Of a stretch of DNA of 64,000 bases, positions 23,601 to 35,100 are shown piece by piece. Location of the stretch: positions 98,199-162,198 of the forward strand of contig PJRA01000114.1 of assembly GCA_016987375.1 (NCBI GenBank), in the 5' to 3' direction. Source of the DNA: Brachionus koreanus. Lineage: Eukaryota > Rotifera > Eurotatoria > Ploima > Brachionidae. The position numbers were made by a program, and so were the translations under genes. Under the pieces are notes generated by a model. The model worked only from the letters and a program-made list of their open reading frames with translations. It ran no database searches and had not been told where the DNA came from. The number at the start of each line of letters is the position of its first letter. Within the stretch, counting starts at the first letter, position 1.

Positions 23601-26600
23601 CTTATGAAAATTCTTGTTTTTTGATGAAAAGCTTTGACGGTCCTTGGAAAGAATGTGTTAATACGATGTCGAATGACTTTATAGAAAACTTGTTCAATTC
23701 ATGTGTTGTTGATTTGTGTTCTCTTGAAGGTGATTCAAATCAACAAGCATATAAATGCTATGCATTCGAAGAACTTAGCTTAAAATGCTATCAAATGACA
23801 AATTCAACTTTTTTAAATTGGCGTAGTTTGACTAATTGTGGTTTGCTAGAATATATGAATTAAACTTTTTTCTTACTAATAAATTAACTGCATTAAGAAA
23901 TTCAATGTAATTCAAATCAAGAGTATAGATTTGATAATTCTTTAGCTTGTCCAAGAAATTGTTTTTATCAAAATGCAGAATATGATTGTGGAATAAGACA
24001 AGTAGAAGAAGAGTGCTTTTGTAAAGATGGCTTCATATTAAACTCAATGGGTAATTGTGTCAAACCCGAATATTGTGGTTGTAAATTACCTGAAAAATAT
24101 GGCATTTTGGAAGTATTTTTTTTTTTGATTAATTAACTGAAATTTAGAAATTTAAACCTTTAAAAGATTGGCATGACTTTTAAAACACCTGATTGTTTAA
24201 AAGAATACATTTGTGTTCAACCAAGTGCTAATGCAATTTTGATTGGAAATTTTGAATCATGTGGCATAAATGCACAATGCATTGGTAATCTTAACAATGA
24301 GCCGACTTGTGCATGCAATTATGGCTATATAGGCGATGGTCATAATTGTTATTGGGGTGACTTAAAAAAAAAAATTTTTAGATAATTTTTAAATTATAAA
24401 TTTTTAGAAAACAGTGAAGTCCATGATTTTTCTCATTTTGAAGAGATTGCTACTCTTCGGACCTTTTGTCAAAATTCAATTATGTGGCTTGAATGTCCAT
24501 TTGATAAAGTTTTATCAATTGAAAAAGCTGAATATGGAAGATTAAACTTTTTAAAATGCCAATCAATTAATATGACTTCAGAAACATGTTATCCATTAAA
24601 CGTAAAAGATAAGATTGACCAACATTGCAATGGCAAAAGAAGATGCAAAATTGAGGTAAATAGCGACCTATTCGGAAACGTTTGTCCAAAAGTCGAAAAA
24701 TATTTAGACATTGAGTTCAAATGCATACCAATGTCTGCCTTGCCTGATCCATGTTCACAAAATCCATGTGGTTATGGTGCAATTTGTAAAAATATAAATG
24801 GTTTTCCAGAATGTTCATGTCCACCAGAAACTAGTGGCGATGCAAAAACAAGATGCTGCAAATCGTTGAAATGCGGGTAAATTTAGAACAATTTTTTTTT
24901 AAAATTAATGATTATTTTCTTAAGATGTTGGGGAGATCCTCATTGTACAACTTTTGATAGAGCCAAGTTTGACTTTATGGGAAAATGCAAATATGAATTG
25001 GTAACTACCAAATGTTTCAATCAGACTTTGGTAAATATTTATTTTGTTTTATTTTCTTCAATCAACGAACAATTATTTAACTAATTTTTTAAGCGAAATT
25101 TTTATTATCTTAAAAATAATATTTATTGATACTTGAATTTTTTTTTAATTTAACTAGTAAAAAAGTATCATTACTATGAAAAAAATTATTTTTATTCAAA
25201 ATTTCGAAAATGAAAATAAATAAGAAATATTATTTATGAAGCTTATGATTAATTAATTTAATTCTAAAAAATTTTAAAACTTTTTTGCTCATTATATGCT
25301 AAAAAAATACTACAATAAATAGAAAAAAATTAAATTTCTTAAAATAAAGTTGTTTGAAATGAAATCGTAAACATGATATTTTGAAATGCATCATCAACTT
25401 GTTCTTTATGTGCGCTCTTCTTTTCTCACTAAAAATTATTACTGTTTTTTTAACAAAGGTGTTAAGAAAGTTTATTTTGATTCTATTTTGAAATTTGCAT
25501 GAACTTATTCAATTAGCAATTAGATAATATTATTCAACAAATCAAGTCTTTAAAATAAATTTTATACTTTTTAAATTTAATCTACTCTCCTAAAAAATAT
25601 TGAATTTTTACCAATTTTATTTAGCGCACTGAGTTAAATATAGAGACAAAATTTTTGTTTGTTTGTTTCAACCAAACTATTTTTAAATAAAATTTGTTGG
25701 TCTCACTCACTTACCAAAAATAATCTATTTTTGTAGCCATTCGGTATTAAAATTAGTGACTAAAAATTTAGCTAATACTTAAAAAAAAAAAGTTAGAAAT
25801 TTATACATATCAATAAATCTATATATAGGCGACTATTTGACTAAGACTAGTAGCGAATAAAATTGTTAACAGATTTTTCAGCTTTATTTTTTTATCAGTA
25901 AAATTTACCAAATTATTTTTGTATTAGCCTGAAGGAATGATTCCGTTCAGCATCCATCAAAAACAAGAAACAAGACATGGACGAGAAAATGTAGCCTATG
26001 TTGCTTATGTTGAAATAAATGTGTTCAATCAACAATTTAAATTGTTGAAAAAATCAGGCAATAGACACCAATTTAGTATAAATGGAATAATCAGACCAAC
26101 CAACTATGTTGACAGCATTAATGGAATAAGAGTATTTGTTTCTGGAGCTTACATAGTATTTAGCACTACATTTGGCTTGACTGTTACATGGAACGGAAAT
26201 CATAAAGTCGATGTTATTTTGTGTGATACATATGCAAATCATGTTTGTGGTCTTTGTGGAAATGGCGATGGTAAAATAAAAAAAAAATAAATAAATAAAT
26301 TTTTCGTTAATATAATAAAGGTTTGGTATCAAATGATTTTGTGGACAGAGATAATAGCTTGATGAATTCAAATGGAAAATATTATAATAATTCATTATTT
26401 ATTTGGGGGAGTAATTGGAGAGTTTTTGACACAAATGTGAATGAATCTTACAATCTTAAAATGTATTTTTTTAAATTTCATCTAAATTTTCTATCAAATT
26501 AATCTGATCAAAGTTGTGATCCAAATAAAAGCCCAGGACCAGACCCTGAACTACCAAAATGTATAAACGAAGATATTTACAAAAGTGAAAAATGGTGTGG

Positions 26601-29600
26601 GTTAATTAGAAACGAAACCAACTTGTGGTCTAATTGCCTTGAAAAACTTGATCCTATATTGATTGATTCTGTCTTTTCTGGATGTTTATTTGACTTGTGT
26701 AGCAATGAAGACGATCCAAATTTTCAAATTGAATTAAAATGTGAAGCATATGAAAAACTAGCAGATATTTGTTTAGATTTTTCTCCATTAATTTCCTGGA
26801 GAATTCATACCAATTGCCGTACAATTTTTTTTATTGAAAAATTCAATTTTTTTCTTTATTTTTTTAAATTAAAGCTAAATTATGTGATTCAAATGAAGTA
26901 TATGAAGTGAGAAAAGAATGTCCGAAGACTTGCTTGGATCCTTTGGGAGAAATAGATTGTGGTGAATTGAAATCAATCGAAGGCTGTTTTTGTTCAGACG
27001 GCTTTGTTTTGAATTCAAAGGGTTTTTGTGTTCTTTTAGATGATTGTGGTTGTTTATTACCAGATGGATCTGGCACAATATCCGTAAGTAGCGGATGATC
27101 AATAGGTTTAAATAAAATATTTCTGAATAGGTTTAATGGGACACAATTTTTTAAGTTAATTTAAAAATTAATTTTGAAAAAAAGTTTTAAAAAAGCGTTT
27201 AATTATATTAATTTTTGGCACTATTTAAAATAATAGAAGAAAAATAATTGTCGTTTCAAGTAATTATCATTTATTAATTATTATTATTTATTAATTCAAG
27301 CCTCATTGAGAAAAGAGAGAAAAATAAAAACTTTTATTTTTTATTTTTCTATAAATTTTGATACAAATCAAAATAGAAATTTAAAAAAATCAAATATCTC
27401 AGAAATTATAATGTATCCTTTTTTAATTAATTTTTTTACAGTTAACTTCAGATAGTTTTTTTCAAATAATAGTATTTTCATTTATTGAAGCCTTCAAATG
27501 GTATTTGTTTCAAATAATATTGCATTTTTTATAAAAATTTAGATAAATAAATAACTTTGAAAACCCTTGTAAGAAAAATTCAAGCTAATTCAAGCAATTT
27601 TGATAAGAGCAAAAATTTCCAGATGTAATATCGACAAATTACAGTCAGGTGATTCATAAACCTAAATAAATATACAAAAAATAATCGTATCATGTCCCTG
27701 TGTAAAAATTATGATTTAGACAAAATAAATATTTATCTAATTAAAGTTTAACTCCCATTGACAAATTTAAATGTTATTTTATAAAAAAAAAAACAAGATT
27801 ACTAATAATTAAATATCTGAAATTCTATATATATTGAAACTCTAAGAAAATTTTATTAAAAATATCTTTTCTTAAAACATATTCCTTTAACTGCAGTTAT
27901 TTTTTCAATTTTGTGTTCCAAAAAAATTCTCAAAAAATATTTAAAAATCATTTAAATTGTTTTTGATTCTTAATATTTTTCAAATTTTTATTAATATATA
28001 TTAATCAAACAATTAATAGATAGTAAATTAGATAATATAAATTTAACACTCAAAGGACCAGCTGTGTCAATTTGCCAGTCCTTCAAAAATTCAAATTTAA
28101 TTTTTTAATTATCTATCAATCATATGTCATAATTTTTAATATTTATTTTAAAGCCTTGATAATGTCCTTTTAAATTTTAAAAAAAGTCTTTTCATGTTAC
28201 AGACTTTTATGGAACTAGTGTAGCATTTAACCAAATTGTTTGACAAAAATAGCCGGTCCTTTGATTGTTAAAAGTCTTTATTTCGGACAATACTTTAGAC
28301 TGTTTAGGAGTCCGGCCAAATGACTTCAAAAAACCGTCCGCGATTCGGGCTGATCCAATGATCTCATCCAACATTAATTTGAAAGTATATCAATCCATAT
28401 CAAAATTATTTATTAAATAAAAAATAAGATTTTTGATAGTCTACCTAATTTTTAATAATGTAATAAAGTTTAATTTTAAGCTTTCATCCCGTACCGTTTC
28501 TTTCATCGACCTTGCTTTATTTTGCTTTTAAATAGTTCCTAAGCTCGCTGATCACAAAAGAAAAACTAACTAATACGATCTATTTGGCTCATCCTATCTT
28601 TTCTTTAATTTTTCGTCTCTTTTTCTGCTAGAAAAAAAGAAGTGAAAAAAATCGTAAAAGCTAACTTTAGTTTGTATTTCATCACTTTCAATTCATTTTT
28701 CAGTTTATATTTTTTGACCATTAATGAATTTTTTAACTCAAAAGCCAAAAAAGAAATAAACCAAATTGCCAATACTCTCCTCTTTTTGCAGACGATTTGG
28801 CAAACTTTTTTTATTTTTATAAGGAAGGAAATCTCGAAAATATGATTAATTATAGTGTTGAATACGGTCTTAGCGAATCGGTTCAAATCGAGGAGGATTT
28901 TTGCGGTCAGGTGGCACGTCATCTGCCAGGTCTGCAAAAAAGGCTAAATTTCTGTCTGAAATAAAGATTTTTAAATTTAATAGATATTCAATCAACTAAA
29001 TATTAAGAACCAAAAAATATTTAAATAATTTTTATTTTTAAATTTTTGGAAATTTATTTTTTTTACCACAAAAACAACATCTTTTTGAGTTAAAAAAATA
29101 AATTTGTTAAAGACCCAATTTAAAAATTTTTTCAAATTTTTAATCGATAACTAAAAATTGATTTTTTAACAATTAGAATTTTAAAATAAATTCTTTACAT
29201 CAGAAAAACAACCAGAACTTAATATTATTTTTATTTTTTGAGATATTCGCTTTTAATTTTTGTCCATTTACTTATGCATCACCCATTAATTTCATTAGTC
29301 ATTTCTAAAGCCATTTCATTTAAAGATTAGCTGTGATCGTTAGTTAATAATTCACTAAAATTTATATAGATAATTTTCAATCTAAAATTCAAAAATATTG
29401 ATTCTGATTAAAAAAAAATTTCGTATACAAGAATCAGAAAATTATTTATATACTATATGTACCATTTTGATATTTTTGAAAAAGGTTAATGAAGTTTTAA
29501 AATCAAAAAATTGCGAAGAAGAATATATTTGTGAAGAAAGTGGTTCAAAAGCCATCATTAATAAAATACAACAGTGTTCAGAATTAGCAGTATGCATTTC

Positions 29601-30666
29601 TGGATCAGAAGGCGTGCCAAAATGTGTTTGTAAAAGTGGTTTTATTGGAGATGGATATTTTTGTACTAACAAAACAGAAAATAATTCTCGACTTTGTAAA
29701 TTTTAAATAATTAAAATTACATTTATTTTATACTTTTCAAAGTAAAACTGATGGGCTATCCGCAAACTTCATTAAAAACTACCAAAAATTATTTAAGTCA
29801 TAAACAAACCACTTCAGATCGGTTTGATTTTGAAGTTTATTATGAAGAAGGTAGTAAAAAAAATAATCTATTTTTCTATTTTTTTTTTCATTAGATGAAG
29901 GTAAAATAGAAATAAAGAACAATGAAACCATAGTATACAGGAATGAATCAGATTCGGATTTTAAGCCTTGTAAAAGTATGTTTTTTAATTTTGGTAAACT
30001 AGAGAAATCTAAATAAAAAATTAATTAAGGCGAAAATTTTTGGTAAGATTCATGTATTTTATTTTTTGATTAATAGATAAAATGAAATAAAAAGTTATGG
30101 ATTTGGAGATCCTCATTACAGAGATTTGGTATGCTGAGAATTCTAATAGAAATGATAATTTTAATTTTGCTTTTAAGAACGGTTATCAATTCTCAATAAA
30201 TGAATCCTGTCCATACATTTTGGCGACAGATTTTTGTAGCCTTAATGATGATTTAGGTTATTTGATTGTAATCAATCACGAAAAAAGGATGAAAAATTAC
30301 AAATCATTTTATATGAAAAATGTCGCTGTTTTATTTCAACAAAACTTTTATCAAATTTCTAGAACTCTAAAAGTAGATTTTTATATTTTTCATTAAATAA
30401 ATGAAATCAAAATTTAATTTTAGGTAAATGGTGTGTTTAAGTCATTGCCTTATTTGAGTCAGGGATTGCGAATAGAGAAAACAGATTTGTTTATTAAAAT
30501 GGAGACAAATTTGTTTACTGTCTATTTTGACGGGGATCAAATGCTTAAATTTCAAGCTTGTGAGAATATAATATGTGGTTTATGCAATGCTTCAGATAGC
30601 TATTTATCAAATAAAAATATAAATTTAAAACAGCTAAAAGTTAAAAGTCTTAATCAAGAATGCTGA
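20667..30666 (+). CDS. Gene B: secreted protein with two SUEL-EGF-VWD-C8-TIL-EGF cassettes and a terminal VWD
   Basis: Twenty exons: 20667-20745, 20790-21201, 21925-22030, 23039-23484, 23542-23840, 23898-24112, 24167-24356, 24408-24876, 24925-25030, 25928-26270, 26321-26462, 26514-26818, 26875-27083, 29485-29695, 29743-29850, 29895-29969, 30030-30042, 30095-30128, 30178-30372, 30424-30666 (4,200 nt, 1,399 residues). Signal peptide 1-24. Cassette 1: SUEL and EGF 27-163, VWD 164-347 (CWGDSHC, VCGLCGN), C8 348-447, TIL 448-519, EGF 520-582. Cassette 2: SUEL and EGF 585-738, VWD 739-935, C8 to 1037, TIL to 1107, EGF to about 1172. A short acidic segment replaces the mucin block of A and C. The terminal VWD (1243-1399, YGFGDPHY) has the degenerate sequence CGLCNAS where A and C have CGLCGNN. 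The cassette-1 SUEL is poorly conserved. Four introns exceed 700 bp and hold repeats. Confidence 0.87.
21580..21900 (-). mobile_element. Non-LTR retrotransposon fragment in gene B intron 2
   Basis: The minus strand reads a broken reverse transcriptase C-terminal region including TLIYKSECWQISECDKKEL, the usual 'TLLYGSECW' block of RT-only LINEs, followed by a degraded LRRIL-x-VHWP motif. The DNA is similar to the fragment at 43985-44400, so both belong to one family. It is truncated and frameshifted. Confidence 0.6.
22031..23038. other. 1-kb intron of gene B, nothing recognised
   Basis: It separates the first and second VWD exons of cassette 1. It is AT-rich without repeats that I can identify; the equivalent intron in gene A is only 227 bp. 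Confidence 0.5.
25750..26370 (+). repeat. VWD-exon patch of gene B near-identical to gene C
   Basis: The last part of the preceding intron, the 343-nt VWD exon and the start of the following exon match 36535-37165 of gene C with only a few base changes (for example T/C changes in the exon). Flanking exons of the same cassette are clearly diverged. Confidence 0.9.
27084..29484. other. 2.4-kb intron of gene B with retrotransposon debris
   Basis: Apart from the reverse transcriptase fragment described at 28770-28955, a short less AT-rich stretch near 28300-28370 hints at a further insertion, but I could not identify it. The rest is AT-rich intron. Confidence 0.45.
28770..28955 (+). mobile_element. 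Non-LTR reverse transcriptase fragment (FADDL motif)
   Basis: Reading CAA TAC TCT CCT CTT TTT on the plus strand gives QYSPLFADDLANFFYFYKEG and then about 40 more open codons to a stop. The FADDL motif, preceded by SPL, matches the catalytic palm motif of non-LTR reverse transcriptases, which usually read 'YADDLA'. Nothing upstream is intact. The overlapping frames on the other strand are shadows. Confidence 0.5.
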
Positions 30667-32138
30667 CTTTTATTTTGAATTTTTTATTAATTATTTAATT
30701 ATAATTATAAATTCAATAAAAAAAAATAAAAAATTTTTAGATTTATTAATCAATTAGAAAATCTTAAGTGTTCTAAAATTATTAAATTATGAATTTTTTT
30801 TTTACAGTAATGGCGATTCATGTCGGTCCTGTGGTGTAGTGGTTAGAACACCCGACATCCAATCAGGAGGTCGTGGGTTCGAATCCTCACCCAGTCCGGC
30901 TGCAAACGCGTTGGGTTAACTACCCGNNNNNNNNNNNNNNNNNNAAATGGCGATTCATACAATATTTTTCTTTACGTTCACAGGTTCTCACTGATTTTCA
31001 TTATCTTACAGGATTTTACATAATAATACCATATATACCATATAAATTGCAGTCATTACGACCTCGCCGGTCATTTCAAATCTTTTATAAACAATTTTAT
31101 TTTCTTAACCAAGCATTTTTTTTAATCGTGAAAGAGCTTGCAAAAATAAAGCATGTTACTGAAAATTCACAGGAAAAAAAATGTTTTACAAACAATGCAA
31201 TCAAAAATTAGTAATTTTGACTTCTTGCTCCTTCTAGTGTTAATTAGGCAAATTATATTCCATAATTTTACCTAAGCTGATGAAGCAACTTTATTTTTAT
31301 TAAACTGTGTCCCTCATTTTTATATCAAACTTCTTGCATCATATTGATTATTTCCTTTATAGATAATGTTTAAGTTAAATTAGACATATTTTTTGAAGAA
31401 AATTCATCGCACATGTAAACACTGTAAACCCTTGCGAAGAATTGTGTGAACAAAATATTAAATACCTAAACTAATAATGCTGCATTAAAAATTGGAATTT
31501 TTATTTATATTACTTTGCTGAGTTAGAGGATCACTATTTTAGCTTTAGCTTACACACTTTTTCGAAAAGATGCTAAATTCGATAAAGACATCATTTTGTA
31601 GATACTTTAAAACAAGGAAATTTCTTTTACATGAAACTGCAATCTAACATACATTTTTTAGATCAATGTGTTATGTAGGTTTAAATTTTTAAAATATCTT
31701 TGCTTTTAATGCACAGATTTGAAGAACCTTTTTTGAATAAAGCAATAAAACTCAATAAAAAAGTTTTTGATTTTTTTTGAAATTTTTAAAAATCAATTGA
31801 AATAAAGTAAAAATGTGAATATTTAAAACATACAAAATGAATACGCAGTTTGGATAAAATATTCCAAATGATCAATTAAAACGAATGATTTTCTAAATGC
31901 ATACAAATTATTCGTTGTGACACAATTCCTTTCAAACAAAGAAATGAATGGAAAAATCAAATTTAAAAATATTTCTTGCATGCTGATTAAGCGCCGGTAA
32001 CATCTTTTCAAAAACTAATTGTATTCTTTAAAAAAAATTAAAATTTTAAATTTTTATTTAAATTTAGCATTCGGTTTTCTTTATTATAAATAGAGATAAA
32101 TCTTACTAATTTTTTTCAAGTTACTCAAAATTTTTATA
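30667..32138. other. Intergenic between genes B and C with an assembly gap
   Basis: It contains the tRNA-derived SINE and 18 N bases (30927-30944). The remaining sequence to the start of gene C has no gene that I can support. The open frame crossing the N run (30873-31211) is meaningless. Confidence 0.6.
30809..30958 (+). mobile_element. tRNA-derived SINE with 13-bp target-site duplication, containing an 18-N gap
   Basis: A tRNA-like head (about 30824-30899) has an A box in GTGTAGTGGTTAG and a B box GGTTCGAATCC. Its anticodon arm is imperfect and its T-arm is slightly off, so it is not a normal tRNA gene. It continues into a non-tRNA body rich in CG steps before the N run. The 13-bp sequence AATGGCGATTCAT lies directly before the element (30809-30821) and again after the gap (30946-30958), a clear target-site duplication. 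The gap presumably hides the tail. Confidence 0.8.
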
Positions 32139-35100
32139 ATGTTGAGACCAAAGTTTATTATTTCAATTTTTATGATGACCATTTTAATGGCTTCTTTTAG
32201 CCGTACAAATGCTTTGTTGGATCTTCTTTTAGGAAGTATCATACTATTGATTAAATTTAAAAAAATTAAAGCTTTTTTAAAAAGAACCATGGGTCAAAAA
32301 ATGTGAAAACCAAGCCTTAAAAATATCATGCTATGTGAATCAATTTATAGACATAGAAAATGTTGAGACCGGAACTGATTCATTTGGTTGCTACTCGAAG
32401 AACTACCAAAAAGAAATATGTCAGACTCCTGAAAATGTAAAAGAATTTGTCAAATTATTGTGCCATGACCAAAAAAAGTGTAGCATAGATGTAAATAGCA
32501 CCATATTTGGCCCAAGTTGTCTTGGCGAATCAAGATATTTGAAAATAACTTACAGTTGCAAAACCAAGAAAATTGATTGCGATAGTAATCCTTGTGGTTT
32601 TGGGGCAAACTGTCGAGACGGTCTTTTTGGTCCTGTTTGTTCTTGTCCATCGGGAACAAGCGGCGATCCAGAATACCGCTGTTGCAATCCAATTAAATGT
32701 AGTTGTTTTGGTGACCCTCATTGCTTAACTTTTGACAAGGCCAAGTTTGATTTTATGGGACAATGTAAATACGATTTGGTAACCACTGAATGTAAAGGAA
32801 AAGCTTTGGTAAATTTTATTTTTATATTTTCATAAGATTTTATTTTTGATAGCCCAAAGATATGGTGAAATTTTCAGTCACTCAAAAGCAAGAGCGAAGA
32901 GGAAACGGACCTAATTCAAATAGAGTTTCATATATTCGCTTTATTGATGTGCATGTATTTGGCAATGTTTACAGACTTCTTCAAAAATTTAATGGAAAAT
33001 TGGGCTTTACTATAAATGGAAAAAATATGGTTAATAATTATAAAGATGAGTTTAATGGATTAAGAGTTTATATTTCAGCTGGAAATTTAATTTTTACCAC
33101 TAATTTTGGTTTAATGATAAAATGGAATGGTATTCATAAAGCAGAAGTGACAATTTGTAGCTATTATGAAAACTATGTTTGTGGTTTATGTGGCAATGCG
33201 GATGGCAATGCTCAAAATGATTTTGTTGACAGAGAAAATAACTTAATTGATTTTTCTTCATCTGATTATTATAAAAAATTTTTTGAATGGGGTAGCAAAT
33301 GGAGAGTCCCTGATGATACTGAAGATGGATCTCAATTAGAAGAATGTGTGCCAGAAAAAGATCCTGGTAAGTCTGAACCAATTAAATGTACAAGTGATTA
33401 TTCAACTGATGACTGGTGCGGTTTAATGAAAAGCAGAAACGGACCGTGGAAAACTTGTATTTCTTTTCTTTCCAAAGATATACTAAATCAATTATATGAT
33501 GCATGTTTATTTGATATGTGTGCTTTGGAAAATGAGCCTAAATCTCAAAATGATTATAAATGTAAAGTGTTTGAAGAGCTAACACAGTCATGCTATAAAT
33601 CTTTGTCATTCATTTCCCAAATAAATTGGAGAAGTCAAACTAATTGCCGTAATTTTTAAATCAATAAAAACTAAATTTTTTACTTTATCAAAAAAAATCA
33701 AGCTATCGCTTGTGGTGCAAATCAGGAATACACAAAGCCACCTAAATCAACATGTCCAAAAACTTGTCTGTACCCGAAAGGTGATTATGACTGTGGTTTT
33801 GTTTATCCAGAAGAGGGATGCCACTGTTCTAGATCGACTGTTCTAAATTCCAATGGTGAATGTGTTCCACTTAATCAGTGTGGTTGTCAATTGCCTGACA
33901 ACCTTGGCATTTTAGATGTAAATATATTTAATCCAAATTAGAGCATGTATCTTTAATGCATATTTAGCTTGGCGGCACTATGAAAAGTTCAGATTGCACA
34001 GCTAGATATAGATGCGAAAGGCCAAATGGAAACGTGACTATCGAATTTTTGCCACCATGTGGTGAATTCGCTGAATGCATTGGTGATATTAATAATGAAC
34101 CATTTTGTGTTTGTAAAAAAGGTTACTTCGGTGACGGTTTCGATTGTTATAAAGGTATAAGTTTATAGCTAACTAAAATTTGTTAAAAAAATAATTAAGT
34201 TTTTTCCAAGATCTGCCTATAACGACTACAAAATTGACAACAAGTAAAATTCAACTCAAAATTAATTTTTAAATTAATTTATTCTTTTTTTAAGGAACTG
34301 TCAATTTTGAAGATTTGCTTACGAGTAAAAGTTAAAAATTTTATTAATATATTTTTATTTTTTGAAAATAGTTAAAGATGTAATCGGATGTGAAAACCAA
34401 CAGTTAAATATAGATTGTTCGGCTGAAACAGTTTTGAATGTAATTGAAGCTTCTTTTGGTCGTTCTAGTCTTTCAATATGTTCATCAATAACAATGTCGA
34501 ATGAGTTGTGCACCCCTTTGGACGTGACCAGCAGAATAAGAAATCAATGCAATCAAAAACGAAGGTGCCAGATTTTAGTCAATTCAATCAATTTTGATAA
34601 AAATTGCCCATTGGTTTCAAAATATTTACAAGTCAAGTATCAGTGTATAAAAAGGCCACCTCTGCCAAATCCATGTGATGGAAACCCATGTGGTTTTGGT
34701 GCAATTTGCAGAAATGCTAATGGTTTTCCTGTATGCTCATGTCCAGTTGGTTCTATTGGTGATGCAAATGTGAGATGTTGTAAAAGCTTGAAATGCGGGT
34801 AAAAGCTTTAAACTTTATTTTTCAAATTTAAATCATTAAATTAATCAGATGTTGGGGTGATCCACATTGTAGAACTTTTGACAATGCAAAGTTTGACTTT
34901 ATGGGTAGATGTAAGTATGATTTGGTCACAACAAACTGTTTTAATCAAACATTGGTAATTTTTTATATTTTTTAATAAGGTAATATAAATTATAAATATA
35001 TTAGGATTTGTTATTAATATATTAGAAAAATATTGCGATTTTTTTTTTAGCTTTTTTTATTTTAAATCAAAAAAAAAAATTAAAGTAAAATATAAATCAT

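Noticed and set aside
26054..26395. Minus-strand open frame opposite the gene B VWD exon, with a twin at 36845-37081
   Set aside because: Its presence in both copies follows from the near-identity of the two exons; the plus-strand frame is the real VWD domain.
30873..31211. Open frame crossing the assembly gap
   Set aside because: It reads through N bases and the SINE, with no family resemblance.
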